64,000 nucleotides of DNA from Nansenia antarctica (taxonomy: Eukaryota; Chordata; Actinopteri; Argentiniformes; Microstomatidae), in the NCBI GenBank assembly GCA_963989245.1, contig OZ022351.1, forward strand, positions 14,801,843 through 14,865,842, written 5' to 3'. A model generated the notes under the pieces. The model ran no database searches, had not been told where the DNA came from, and saw only the letters and a program-made list of their open reading frames with translations. Positions 1 to 12,820 of the stretch are shown here, in pieces (the stretch's first letter is position 1; every line of letters begins with the position of its first letter). The translations under genes were made by a program, and so were the position numbers.

Positions 1-969
1 ATGTGAGGAGACAGTATGAGCAAATGACAGAGGTGCCTGTGGTCACCCTTAGACAGCGAAAGAAAACGTCCGAAGAGAAGGAGCCAGGACCCAGTAAGGA
101 CCACAGCCAATGCAATGAGGAGGTTGACGGAGAGAGCCACCCCACGGTGCTGGAGCTGCCTGAGTGTCCCCCCAGCAGGCTGCGTCTGTCTCTACCTGTG
201 ACCCCTGACGAGGAGCTGGCACTGAGTGTGTTCGGGGAGAGGAAGGGGTGCAACGCCTCCAAGCTCATTGAGGCTTTGCAGGACAAGCTAGCCTCCTTCC
301 CTACATCGCCAGGCTTGGCGGCCACAGAGCGCACAGCCCGTACGAAGGAGGTGGACTCTGTGTCCAGCACAAGAAGCCTCAGCATCAAGAGCTCCAACTC
401 TGAGGGAGTGGCAGAGCTGGAGCAGGAGAAATGTGTGGACCTAGAGGAAGGGGGGACTCAGCCAGAAGAGAAGAAAGAGACGGAGGTGGAGGAGGAGGAA
501 GATGTGGAGATAGATGTGACTGATGAGGCAACAGCAAAGCAAAATGAGAGGAAAGAGACAGAAGAAGCAGAGGAAACAGTCATGGATGAGGACCAGAAAG
601 AGCCAGAGGTGGAGGGAGAAAGAGAGGAAGAGAAGGAGAAAAGAGAGGGGCAGGAGGTGGTGACAGAGCCGACGGAGGAAGAGAAAAGTGAGGAGGAGGA
701 GACGGAGCCAGATGTGGAGGAGAGAAGAGAAAAGGAGGAGAAAGTGCCAGAGGTGGCGGTAAAAAGAGACGAGGAGGAGAAGAGAAGAACAGATTCAGCT
801 GAGGAAAAGGAGGACAGTTCAAAGCAGGTGTCCAGACCTCAGAAACCTCCTCTCCTGCCTAAGCCTCGCAGTGGCACTGTGGCCAAGAGAGAGATCACCC
901 TGCCCCTAAGCTTCAGTGTCTCCTGTGGTTCAGCCACACTAGAGGACGAGGAGCTGCTCTCTGTCTCAG
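1..969 (+). CDS. jcad: Large acidic coding exon, probable jcad (3' part)
   Basis: The frame is open from the left edge (codons at 3, 6, 9...) to a donor, CAG|GTGGGT, at 969/970. Exon phase is 1. About 322 residues are visible and the start lies outside the window. The N-terminal part is mixed (TEVPVVTLRQRKK near residue 10, then a proline/serine-containing stretch). Residues about 145-275 are an extreme Glu/Lys/Arg-rich low-complexity segment, and a short proline-rich stretch (PQKPPLLPKPRSG) follows. No catalytic domain is seen, so it reads as a disordered scaffold-type protein. The jcad assignment is inference. In human, JCAD (an endothelial junction protein) lies just upstream of SVIL on the same strand, and it has one very large coding exon followed by a short last one, as here. 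I do not recognise the sequence itself with certainty. Codons with alternative splice use cannot be excluded. Confidence 0.6.
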
Positions 970-1591
970 GTGGGTAGTACTATAGCGTACATGGGAACAC
1001 ATACGTATGAGTCATCAAAGTAGAGGGTGTGATCACATGGCTTATTGTTAGCTGCTAAGTATTTTTAGCTGTGGGGTGTGTGTATTTTGGTGATTCTGAG
1101 GTAAAATCTAACTTTTTTTGCCATGAATGTTACAGCCTTTGGATTAAGGCCAAAAGTCACCTCAATATGAGCTCATACTGTAGTGTAGACTATAAAGTGA
1201 GCTCCCACTGTGCAGGGAATTGGAGCCAGTGCAGTGATTTAGACATGTCAGCCACAAGAGGGCGCTGTTATCATAGAAAAGGAAAGAGTGATGGGCTCAA
1301 TGTGAAACAACATTTGGAGAAAATCCAGCTGGAAAACAACCTAAGCACATTCACAGATCAAGTCAGTAAGGATACATACCGTACATCTTTTATTTTTTGG
1401 CTGCTTGACACAAGGGTGTTTTCATGATAAAACTGTCCAGAGCTAGTAAGTAATGGAGTTGTATGGGTTGGTTTAGGAGGCATGGATTTAGGGACTTCCC
1501 AAACCATTCAATATTCTCTTGACCTTTTTTAAGTAAACACACGATTTCAGATTGTTTCTGATTGTGTTATGTGTTGACGTTTTCTTCACAG

Positions 1592-1626
1592 ACTCCTATG
1601 ATCCAAGTCGTGTAGAGAGAGTATAG
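1592..1626 (+). CDS. jcad: Terminal coding exon of the same gene, ends DSYDPSRVERV
   Basis: An acceptor TTCTTCACAG ends at 1591. Joining the single base left by the exon ending at 969 gives GAC TCC TAT GAT CCA..., read as DSYDPSRVERV and then TAG at 1624-1626. The phase fit, the good acceptor and a short charged C-terminus support a real last coding exon rather than read-through to the stop at 975. The final residues (E-R-V) could be a class III type PDZ ligand, which is speculation. The intron is 622 bp. Confidence 0.6.
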
Positions 1627-4025
1627 CCTCTGTCATTGCCTTCACCATCTGGGAATTGACTGCAACTGCGTCTGTCAACTCTCCAGTCAATGCCTTCATC
1701 TCACCCCACGATCCCAGCGGCTGTGGCCCACTTTCCTCAACACAAGCCTTGATTAAGCAACAACCCATATCACTGTCACTGTCCTGGTGCTCAAAGCGCC
1801 TGTCGACTGCCAAACAAGGGACTCACTGGGACCTCTCCTCTCATCATCCTCCTGCTTTCATCATCCTCTATTTCAAACTGCCTCTCATCCGCCAACTGGT
1901 GTTGTCTAACTGGGGAGTCGTCCTCTATATTTTTGTTTGTTTGTTTGTTTGTTTGTTTGTTTGTTTGTTTTCTTGGAATTGCATGTCATTGACTCCAACA
2001 GCACTCTGGTTCAGAGTGTTGAAATATGAATGTAAAGTGCTTCTGCTCTCCAAACGAAAACAAATATGAGACAAAAAATACAATAAGAAATGTCTTGCGT
2101 TACAATCAGTGTTTCCTACACCAAATGTAAATAGTTAAAGAGGTTTAAGGTTTTATTGAAAACAAAAACTATTTAGGTTCATTACCGAAGAACTGTATAT
2201 TTTCTTACGTATGTTTAGAAACCGTTAGAAGAAGAATTACATTTTGAAATGTACTCTTGGGGGTGTATTACAAATAACTAAATCCCTGTTAATCTATTCT
2301 TGTGTATTACGGCCGTGGAGCTTGAGAATGTACTTTGTGTGAGGCTGGATCGGATTGAGAAACACTGTGGTCTTTTGAATAGTGTCAGTCAGAGCAATAT
2401 TGTTGCACACAGGCTTTTCTGGTTGCTTCTAGCAACAGTGTAAGGAATTGATCTAATTTAAACCCCTGCTTTAAATCTGTACCGGTTTGGTACAAGCACC
2501 AGGGTGTCACTGCACGCACTCCTAACGTGGCTGGTGGTGTGTTACCTGTGAGTGGCTGGTCACTGTTGGTGGCCCCTCCGAGGTGACCCGAGGTCCGTGA
2601 CGTTGGCAGTGCTGCTGCCCCCCCTCATGACTGTACCATGGTGTGTTGGGGTTGGGCTTTGTTCTTTCAGCATCAGCAATCACATAACTTGTATTGAAAA
2701 CATTTCATTTCGCAAATGTATTTATTTTTGTTAATCAGTCCTCATACTGTACAAAATAAAGTATATTTTAAGTATATTTTAAAAAATTGTAAAAGAGGTT
2801 TATATTTAACCGTCATTCGCTCACATAAGTCAATTTGATATCACATGGGAATATATATCTAATTTTCAAAATTGCTTTTTTTGCAATAAGTGAAGTAGCT
2901 ATAATGATGGCAGTGTGCCTTGTACACACTGCTGTCTCTGTGGAAAGACCATTTGTGTGTAACATGTACTGGAACCTGACTTTTTTCATTTCAACTGGAC
3001 ATTTTGTTCATGGTTCTTTATGCCTGAGACCATTTTGTGTTATGTTGGCAATAATATTGAAATGTATATTAAAGCTATGGACATTAAAGCTATTCACCAT
3101 CACTGACTAGCTATTCTGATGTATGAAAGGTTGATTGATAAACTGCTAAATGTAAATGTTTAACATATCAATGTATTGTTAACTGGGACAGCATAACAAG
3201 GGGTTTACATGCTCTTTAGTTAAGAATTAGAAATGTGTATTGTTGTTAGTTAGGAAATGACTGACTTGCATATCACAGAATACTATATGCTATGCATTGT
3301 GAATCAACAATTGCTGGTTTCAAAATATAATTCAGAGCTAAAAAAATGTTTCAACAAATACCTTTTGCCCGCTTTTTACAAACATAATGCCATTTTCTTT
3401 TACCCCTTGATTGAACTAACTGTACTGTACTTGGTATAGGTGTTGCAGGATCTGGTTTGAGACATGCATGAAAAGGGTGTTTGAGCCTTGAGTGTGAGGA
3501 GTAAAGGCGAGATTTGTAATCGTTCTGATAGTTCTGTCCCTGTACTTCTGTTCCAGGTGGACTTGGTTTTTGGTCATTCTCATATACCTTTTTGTACTGC
3601 AAGGTATTTGTAACATAGCCAATTGTTACACATCTTGCTGTGATATTTTCTATTTTCATACAAAGTCTGTACAGCTTTTTTTGTATGCAGGCATCCATCT
3701 TTTTTTGTTCTTGCATGAAATGCATAAGATGATATGGAGAGAAAGGTATATGCATATAATTGCATTTGGTACTATAGTCTACCTAATAAGCAACCGTTAT
3801 ATTTCATATAATGCATATTTTATTTTCGAAAATTACTCTTAACTATTTAAATCAGAACAAGGTATTTTTTAGAGTATTATAAAAAGGGAACTGTTTTTGA
3901 AGGTACACTTTTGTCTGTATTTATGGATGTGATCATTAAAAATGACAGCATAGATACAGTCAAAAGAGTGTAATGTTGTACAATACTGCAGACTATTCAT
4001 AAATAAACTCTTTGCATGTAAACTT
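1627..4025 (+). other. 3' UTR with two polyadenylation signals
   Basis: AT-rich non-coding sequence follows the stop codon. AATAAA occurs at 2755-2760, and a second AATAAA at 4002-4007 is followed by a GT/T-rich stretch (TTTGTCTCTGTTTTATT), the usual downstream element. The second looks the stronger end. A (TTTG)n run lies at 1931-1970. ORFs in this stretch are short and show no domain. The extent is inferred from the signals only. Confidence 0.45.
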
Positions 4026-5176
4026 TGTCTCTGTTTTATTATCGCTGTTTAAAACATTGTCTGTGTAGAGAAAAATAAATACAAGGTATTTGTTACAGTA
4101 TATAGTTACGTTATAGAAATATAATTCATTTTGTGTTTACGCTTTGATGACAGGACAATCAGTGTATGGTCAGATTAACCAACCCCAGTACACTGAATCA
4201 ACATGAATCAATAAATTAGATCATTGTTATATCTGGCATTCACATGATTTGTGATGATGCAAATCCTTTTATCATGTTATGTACACTCTGTGACATTCAT
4301 GCAGAAGCTCCTTCAGTATTCTGCTGTGATCTACTCAGGTTCTGTGGTGTATAGACCCTTACGTCAATTGTGGCTCCTGCATGAATGAACCTGCTGTTCT
4401 CTATGAAGGACCCATCAGCCAATGCATTGATAGTCATAGTCACAGTCATAGTCATAGTCAATTTTATTTAAACACACACCAAACTACACCGGTTTAGGGC
4501 GCCCTGGGCACGGACTCTAAAAACAGCGAGAAAACATGATGGAAGGTAACAACAGACAGGGTAAGGACAACAAAATAAACAAACAAAATAAACATGGAGG
4601 ACGACTGACATTCATAACCGCACATATTTAAAGACAGACATTCATACTATAACACATCAGGAATCACATGGCACCTGCAGGGGGTGTCCAACCCGGTGAT
4701 GACCAACACTACAGGTTGGAGAACAGGGGTTGGAGGACTCAGAGGAGCACATGTCACTCTGGGGCTTGACAGACACACACTGACATACTGTACTGTAGGG
4801 ATGAAGGAGGGCCGGGTCGTAACACACTGTGCATTCAGCCAGACAGAAATAAATTAATGAGGAGGCTTAATGGAAAACAAATGGTCGTCTAGTACTTCGG
4901 AGTAATCCTATATAATACCAGGAAGTGTTCTGGACACTGTTGCAACACACACAAAGACACAAGTCATTGATCAGCCATTGCTGCACACTAACTGCAAACA
5001 TTTACAGTACATGGGGCAATGTGTTTTGCTCAATGTGTTTACCGCAAATTTGGTTTTTCTATGGCGAAACGAAGGTTGTTTATATTGTATCCTGCCTCAC
5101 ATGGGCTTTTCTGTTGTTATACTGTAGACCAACTGCACTGTACTGTACCTTACACTTTAAATACTGTATATAATAT
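4026..5176. other. Intergenic; LINE-like tail near 4430, otherwise unrecognised
   Basis: No supported gene. At 4430-4462 there is a TCATAG/TCACAG hexamer run followed by TTTTATTT. On the minus strand this reads as an AAATAAAA signal followed by short repeats, the way fish CR1/L2/Rex-type LINEs end. The following 400 bp may be its 3' body but is not recognisable by eye. Confidence 0.3.
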
Positions 5177-5180
5177 ATAT

Positions 5181-5416
5181 ATATATATGTTACGGTACAT
5201 GTGGGAAGACGGTACATGTGGGAAAACTAGGGTTAGGGTTAGGTGCTAGGATGACTTGGTACATGCTGGCATGTCTAACCCTAACCCTAACCTTAACCCT
5301 AACCCTAACCCTACCCCTAATCCTAACCCTAACCCTAACCGTAGCACCCTAGCACCTAACCCTAACCCTAGTTTTCCCACATGTACTGTATTCCCACATG
5401 TACCGTAACATATATA
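5181..5416. mobile_element. Palindromic MITE-like unit carrying telomere-type repeats
   Basis: Two roughly 69-bp arms are inverted copies of one another. The left arm (5181-5250) reads ...GTTACGGTACATGTGGG... and then AAAACTAGGGTTAGGGTTAG. The right arm (5348-5416) is its reverse complement with a few mismatches. Each arm contains two to three TTAGGG-type units. The interior (5275-5340) holds about ten CCCTAA-type units with some variants (CCTTAA, CCCTAC, TCCTAA). The unit sits in a TA-rich target. Terminal inverted repeats plus small size fit a non-autonomous foldback transposon; a telomere-derived rearrangement is the alternative. Confidence 0.6.
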
Positions 5417-6423
5417 AATCCTCTTAGGGATTGAACTACGAGCGTCTATGATCCTGTAGGTAGGGGGAAAAACAGGTAAAGCTCCCTATGGAGGGTGATA
5501 CCTCCCCTCCCCTGCTGTGACCAGCCAGGACAGGGTCAGAGTCAGGACTCACACTGGATCTGGGCCCTGGTCTGATCCGATTGGACTGGTTTTAGAATTA
5601 ATACTGTACAGTGATCCACTACTGTATGAACAGTAAGGGTCGCAGCTGAGTAGTAGAACGACACTACGTCTGTCTCAGGAGGTGTTCTTCCTCCCCTCCC
5701 TAGTTCTTGCTCAACAGGTCCAGTGTGCGGTCGGTCAAATGGCTGAAATCGCCGTTGTGTGTAGGCGCTAGGCCACTGTGGAGAGTCTAACGTGTGTCTT
5801 TGTGGTGGCTGGATGTGAAGAGGGGGTCATGATGATAGTTGCTTGTGGAACCTGGCAATCTAACTACAAAAGTATTTTGTGTAACGCACTGATGGAACAT
5901 TGTTTTCTTTCTACAGTTTCCAGGAGACATTGCATCACTTCTTGTCCCTGGCCTGGGCCATTTGTTTATCGAGAGAATGTCGTCAAGTGTATTTCTGAGG
6001 GAAGCTTTGGCTTACGAGTTGTTGCTCCTCGGTTCTGATTGTAAACTGTATAAGTGAATGATTCTATTAGATTTACTCTGAGAGGCTTGGCAGCACTGAC
6101 CCCCCCTACCATCCCACGTTTAGAGACAACAACGTGAGACCAACGCCAGTCTGGCCCGTTCCCAGGCGGCTTGGCTGCAGGGCTAGAGAGAGAAAAAGGT
6201 CTGTGATTTAGAGAGACACTGAGGTACAAACAATGGGAGAGGTGGCAGGACTCTTTGTTCTCAGAATCATCGGTCTTGTCTCCCCAGTGGATCCTCTTGA
6301 TTTGGTCCATGGAGAACAAAGATCTGTAGCCATATATACTTAATTCACATAATTCAAAATTCAGATGTAACTCTCTCTCTTTCACACACACACACACACA
6401 CACGGACAAAGAGACAGAGAATA

Positions 6424-6472
<49 letters not shown>

Positions 6473-7800
6473 ATATGGCTTATCTAACAGTGTGTGCCAG
6501 TGTGGCATTTGCAAGTTGCAAGGTCGTAAATAATCATGGGGCGCTGCCAATTACCCCACAATAAATAAACATCAAACCCCTGGCTCTTGCCAAATCTGAG
6601 TAATCACTTTAGTTTGCTGAAGGAGTCCAAAAATGGACGGGGTTAATGGGGTAACCCAGTTACAAAAGTAAAAAAAATAAGTACAACATCAGACATGTCA
6701 TTATTGTACATCTTGCTGGTGGAGATTAGTCCAACATCAATGGTCCACCAACAAGTCTCAGGAAGTAATTTAGATGTCCCTGGCTTTAGCTCAGCAGTCC
6801 CATCCCTCTGACCCCCCATCTAAACCCTCACAGCTAAGGGGGCCATTACGGGTTTGGCAACAAGCCCCCAGATGCAGATCAGCCAGTCCTCTGAGACTGT
6901 AAAACAGCATCTCACTGCCAAACACCTGGACGACAACTGGCTGGCTCCACCTCCTCATCTTCTCAGCCGTGAGAAAGTGAAAACAGCCACCGCTGCCTCT
7001 AAGCCGACAGTACTTTGTACTGAGGTCATTTCAACAAACTTTGTATTTTTTCTATTTTCTACAAAATAAAAGCTGACTACATGGGTCATAAATGTCAGGT
7101 CAAGTAGTCAACACCCTTTAGTCAACACCCTTTAGTCAACCCCCTTTTCATGAAAGTAACAGTTTTAACTTCATGTGATCCTCAAAAACAACATCAGTGG
7201 TTTAACGGGTCAAGCTGGGATTGGTACATCTATTTTTGCATTTGGGACCTTTAACCTTTTATACCCTTTTATACCTTTTATACCCATTGCTTCAAGACCG
7301 TAGTTCAAATATCTTACCCCATTAGAACCCAAAATATAAGCTTGGTTCATAACCACCCTCAGCTGTTTACCCAAAAAAGTGAAGAGAATGGGAGACAATG
7401 TTATTGTCGTCATAAAGATAGTATTCCCTGTCAGCCACAGTATTCCCTGATGTCTGTCAGTGAGCAGCCAGTGATAGAAGACGGCCAAAGTCATGACAAA
7501 AACAGCAGAGAGTCATGCAGCACAGAATGATACTTTCCTATTAGTACAGCTAATTCATGGCATAACATCAGGATTCATCACTTGTCCACAGACCATCAAA
7601 TTACCTAATGCTGCCTCTATGTAACAACTCCCTGTGTTGTACTAAGGCTAATGCTAAACCACAGACAACCAGATGTTGTTGCACCACTCTGGTCTTTCCA
7701 CCGAAGAATGTGGCAGAATCTTCCAGTCCGGTGAAAACAAGGTCAAGGACCTGGGGAAGAGGCCATTTTATAGTCATTAGTGATGAATGGAATGACAAGA
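5417..7800. other. Intergenic, no gene seen; (CA)n and (GA)n runs
   Basis: Nothing supports an exon. (CA)n lies at 6384-6402 and (GA)n at about 6430-6467. Short direct repeats containing AGTCAACACCCTTT occur at 7105-7145, and TTTTATACC repeats at 7255-7285. Longest open frames are under 150 codons with no recognisable domain. Confidence 0.4.
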
Positions 7801-7829
7801 AGCAGCATCCGCACACTCAAAACTGTGCA

Positions 7830-7892
7830 AAAATCAATGTTTTATTGCGAGCTTTCGGTCTTTCGTAGACTTTCTTCAGGCATACAGCAGAG
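7830..7892 (-). repeat. Possible Penelope-like element terminus (hammerhead-like)
   Basis: On the minus strand this reads CCTGAAGAAAGTCTACGAAA followed by GACCGAAAGCTCGC. That has the order CTGA-GA / short stem GTCT...AGAC / CGAAA seen in hammerhead ribozymes carried by Penelope-like retroelement repeats. The core position normally U is A here (CTGAAGA instead of CTGATGA), so activity is unlikely. The assignment rests on pattern memory only. Confidence 0.25.
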
Positions 7893-8135
7893 ACATGTGA
7901 ATGCCATGCATGGCTTGGTGAAAAGGTCCGCATGTCAGGAATTGTGAAACCTCGCAATCGAGCCGAACAAATCTTGTTGTGAAACTTTTTTTCCAGTTTT
8001 TTGGCATCAGGACAAAAATGTAAGCGATGAAGAACCCACTCGATATCATATCCAACAGTTTTACATTCACTAAATACCTACACTTTGTTAGCAAACTTGG
8101 GTCGGGGGTAGTATTCCTATTTGGTTTGGTATTTG

Positions 8136-8206
8136 TATCTATCTATCTATACATCCATCCATCCATCTATCAATAACACTATCAAACTATCAATCTATCT
8201 ATCTTG
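8136..8206. repeat. (TATC)n/(CATC)n imperfect tetranucleotide repeat
   Basis: CTAT and CATC tetramers alternate with interruptions over about 70 bp. Confidence 0.7.
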
Positions 8207-10945
8207 AAAAAGGTCGGACATAATGTTTCCAAAAAGACACTTAACGGAACTGTCTTTCAGGATTTCGTTTCTGCCTGTTAGACATTTTTGAGACGCATCT
8301 AACTTAATCTTGACAGTTACCCTGGTAGGTACCAGGTTAGTTTTGAGGCACAAGTTGCCATGGAAACTCAACAGTGATTTCTTCCAGCCACATTCAGGGA
8401 ACGGAACTCGGAATGAAATTATTGCGAATTATCAAAGCCTGGAATTTTCCTTTATCAGCGTTCGTGGAATACCCCCCTGACTAACCCACTACTACATAAA
8501 CACATTGTTGCTTTGGTGAGGCTTTATTGGAGATCAGTAAACAAACAGGGCTTTTCTCTGCTGAGACATCTGGGTTTGGTCAAAATAATCAAATGAATGA
8601 CAGGATTTGTTTGGCTCTTGGTTCAGATACGAGGATGTCATAAAACATTTGATTTAAACGATACACAGAGATAGTTTTATTCTTTTTCCAGAGGAAGGTT
8701 TTATGAAAATAAAACAACCAACCACTTAGGGTAGCTGATGGCTCCAAAAAAGTCAAACATTGACTTAAAAACATTGAAAACAACTCAGATGTTTTTGAAT
8801 GTGATTATCCTGTCTTTATGTGATTATACTGTACGCAGGCAGATACTGTAAAGCATGAGGAAGGAAGCCACTGTCATTAATTATTCAGTGCTGCTAACGA
8901 CAAGCCACAAACAGTACAAGGCCTTCCAGCCACCACGTACAAGACCCACAGTGAATTATGAATGACCTCTGGCGACTGTCACACAATGAGGAGCCAGTGA
9001 GCTGTAATGTACCATGGCATGCTCATCTGAACATATTGAAACAACTCTAATTTCAGTGCAACAATGTGCATCTTTTTGAAAAGAGTGTGTTTGGTTATTC
9101 CAACCTGATGACATCATTGGTGCCCGTTTCAAGGACATGAGTGGGTTACCCAATAGTGTGACCCTAAGAACATGAACACTGAACAGACCATTACATTCAT
9201 ACATGATTAGATACATTTACAATCAATCAATCGATCCACTCTAGATCCACTCTAGGATAAGATAATTCTAATGTTAATTAATTCTAATTCTAATTAAATC
9301 TAGAAAACTGTAGAACAACAATTACAGTCACAGTGCTTTGGATTTATAGGTGAAAAGGTAAATACTTTTGAGTTCATAAAGTTTCATAGGAACTCGCACA
9401 AATTCTGGTTAATGAAGTCGGGAAAGTGTTACTGAACTGGTGTACTGTGTTTTGGCTTTGTTCAACTATGCCTGAACAGCCCAGCCTTTGTTGCTAACTG
9501 ATTCGTTTCTGTTTCTGTGTATGTAACTAGTAAAGTATGTCATACAGTGTCAGACCCATGAACTGTGACCGCCAGCGTTTGTTAAACCACTTAATTTTTC
9601 TGGAAAAGCTTGACTTTCCCCGTTTTATAACAATCTTTCATCAGCACCCCATACTGTATTTTAATAATCCAGAGCAATTTTGCTTTGGAACCTGAATATG
9701 CTTTGAAACATACATACATATAATGTAAAATGATTTGTAATAGAACTCCTTCCACCCTAAATCCCTTTTTAACATTCATTTGTATGATCATGCTGCTTGA
9801 TCCTCTGCCAGCAGAGACTGGTATTAGACTTTACTGTTTTGGGTTTTTCCACATAATTGCTCAGTGACCGTGAACACACTCTGACCTCAGGTCGATCGTA
9901 CAGTTTCACTCGCTTTTGTCTGGTATGGTCCAAAGTCAATGCATAAAAGGTACATGCTCAATGAGGCCATGTCCCAAACACTTTTGAATTGACTCCGCGT
10001 ATGCTTTAGTGGTAGACATTGGACATTCGGTGCACATCTGAAATTGGCTATTGCTATGACTTCTCTTGGCAAAATATAAATCATTAGAAACCGTCAAAGA
10101 ACTTTTCATAAGGGTATTGAATGCCACTAGGCATCTGTGTAGTCAGCTCTTTTGTCTCCGAAAAAAAAATATTGTTCAGTTTCCTTCAGATTACAACTGT
10201 TGATAGTAATTTCTAAATACCACACCTGGCAGTGAGATGGATTGGTCAGTGCTGCAGCTCATGGTCGCTTGCCAGTTGGTCAGCATCAGTCACCTATAAG
10301 CAGGATGGAGCTGACAGAGAAAGGTTGGCCAAGAGTACACATCAGAGGAACCACTTACCTTCAGTGAGTAGACTACTGCAATCAATATATACTGCACTCC
10401 AGTAAATGCCATCATCGTGCCATCATGTGCGAGCAATCAAATGATACTATAATCCATCATGCATTAGTTGGTATTTTGTACAAAACGATGTACTTGTATG
10501 TGTACTATGCACTAATGTATATAGTGTATATACATACCGTAATGACAGTGGTTGCTGATAAATAACTTTCTCATACACTAGTTAAATGTCAACCATTACA
10601 ATAATCTAATTGTTTGTTTGATGTTTAAGAGAGACAAGGACCATAATCCTCCACTCTGAAATGCTGGGCCCTTCAGATTTGAGTGAAAAGGGCATTCAGC
10701 TGGTGGCATCAATAGGGGCTATTGGGGAGTATTCCAGGAAACGATCAGCATGGCTGATTCAGGGTGGAGGAGCAGAAGCGGGGATGGAGGAGGAGTGAGG
10801 TGGTCCTCCCAAATCTGCATAATCCCTTGACAACAGTGCTGACAGGAGAAGATGAGTGTGGCTGTGTGGACCACCCTGGTTCTGGCACCTCCCCACAATG
10901 AGGGCCAAACCCGCTGACAAGATGTGACACTTACAGACCCAGTCA
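8207..10945. other. Intergenic, nothing recognised
   Basis: AT-rich single-copy-looking sequence with no supported exon or RNA gene. Minor AATC/ATTCT-type short repeats occur at 9221-9295. Confidence 0.4.
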
Positions 10946-10949
10946 TGGA

Positions 10950-10950
10950 A

Positions 10951-10981
<31 letters not shown>

Positions 10982-10989
10982 GACACACA

Positions 10990-11046
<57 letters not shown>

Positions 11047-11074
11047 ATACACACACACAAGCCCCCCCCCCCCG
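10950..11074. repeat. (CA)n microsatellite followed by poly-C
   Basis: CA dinucleotides interrupted by GACA cover about 110 bp and end in a run of ten C at about 11065-11074. Confidence 0.9.
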
Positions 11075-12769
11075 ACACACACACATGCAAAAATACTTCT
11101 GAAGCTATACACACTCTGGACTGGCCAGAGATGCAGTTTCAAATCAGGTTAAAAATATACCCACTCATGTGAATAAATAGAGCCTCACATGTCAGATCAT
11201 TTCATAATCAGCTCAGACCCATGTCTCTCTCAGCTCCGTTTCATACCCTTGTCTGTTCTGATCTTGTTTTTCTCAAACATTGTCATTTCTTCTCTATCTC
11301 TCCCCTGAGCCCAATCCATTTCGCCTCCAGACACACCCAGAGTTCTTTGCACCAAGTACATTATTTCCTGGGAGGTATTGTTCTACAGCTCTCAAAGCCG
11401 TTGCGTTATTGATGCATAGTACAGTATGTCATCATTATTCATTTGCTTTGTAGAAGCACATGGTTTCAGAAAAATGTTCCATTTGTTTTGGATTGGGATG
11501 CCCTGGCCTAAAATGTTTAGTAAGACAGTGACATAACATTATATTCTATGACATATAGACTATTGTCACTAGCACACTAGCAGCACGTAGGTCTACCTGG
11601 CGTTATGCAATCCTATTCCTATTCAACTGATGTATGTTTCAACGTGTATGAGAAATGAACAGTGCGCCGTTCACTGGTTTGTCTTGTAGTAATTCTATGT
11701 TTTATACTGATTTATTGATTTAAAAGTAGGGACAATGCACATTGATTAGCAGGCATGTAAATGAGCCAGAAATAGCCTAGCAGGCTAGTTTTCATCTGCT
11801 GTCCCTGATATAATATATACTGGCTGTGATGTAGTGGATGTTACCTGTGTGAATTTTTTTCAGATTATGTCGATATTGACTATCTTTTTAAATTAAAAAC
11901 ATGTGACAAATACACTTGAAACTTCATTACATTATATACATTTTATATATATATATATCATTTCATTTGCTCCATGAACATTCTTTTTCAGCCGACTCAG
12001 CCCTATTCATGTCATGAGCCATGCGCTAAGAGTAGTAAACAAGGCATGGCCGTTGTAGTGTTAATGTGTGGCAGACAGACAAATTCCCTTCTCTTTTAAG
12101 TATTTGCCCTTTCCTTTGTGGCAAAGTTGCAGTGAGTTGGTGCTACATTTGTATTGAGATAGACCTCCACAGGTATATATTCGAACTCTGTCACTCTGCA
12201 CCTCCATAGTGATATTGGAATTTTGGAATGTTTGGTGGTTTCCAAGGTTCTGAAATGAGAAACAGGGATAGCATTAAGATTGAAAGTAAACAAAAATAGT
12301 AGCTGTGATGTCACCAAATAGAATGTATTGGTATGGTTTCCAAGGTAATGCATTTTCAGAAATTGAAAAGTGTAGCACTTGCAGATCTAACTTACATTGC
12401 GCTAAAAGATTTACTCATACAACAATGGCAAATCTACCCACACGAGAGAGATATTGCTTGACTTTGTCTTTCATCTCTGATTCTGACTGGAATAATTTAG
12501 CAGGTATTTTTTCATATAAGCTGGTAATGGAATAGATTATTGTCATTCTTTTCAAGAGTTTGCTTGATTAACTATTACTACTATAACATTTTTATGTAAC
12601 TAGAGATTGAAGTGTTTTATATTAGGCTATGCCAAATGTAAAATTGTATAATGTATGATATATTTTAATGTTTGATATTTGTAATTTAAGTATGTTTTAC
12701 ATGTTAAATGTTATTTGTTATGTTATGTTATGTTTTAAATGTGGACCCCACTAAAAGTAGCTCATGCCT
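11075..12769. other. Intergenic; possible old retroelement debris around 11700-11810
   Basis: No gene seen. The segment around 11700-11810 (GGGACAATGCACATTGATTA ... CTGCTGTCCCTG) resembles 3' non-coding sequence of fish LINE copies, but I cannot name a family. Confidence 0.3.
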
Positions 12770-12820
12770 ATGGGTATAGCTAATGGGGATCCTTCCAATA
12801 AATAAACAATAAATAAACAA
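12770..12820 (+). repeat. Retroelement 3' tail, AATAAAC repeats
   Basis: A GGGGATCCTTCCAATAAATA-type ending is followed by AATAAACA repeats. This looks like the 3' terminus of a retroposon inserted on the plus strand, with its body upstream unrecognised. It directly abuts the open frame that follows. Confidence 0.4.

Noticed and set aside
580..822. Proline-rich minus-strand ORF
   Set aside because: It is a shadow of the Glu/Lys-rich plus-strand exon.
1071..1427. 118-codon ORF in the intron of the left-hand gene
   Set aside because: No domain, no good context, and it lies between two phase-compatible exons.
5225..5380. A chromosome end or telomere
   Set aside because: The repeats are short, imperfect, in both orientations and followed by ordinary sequence and a gene.
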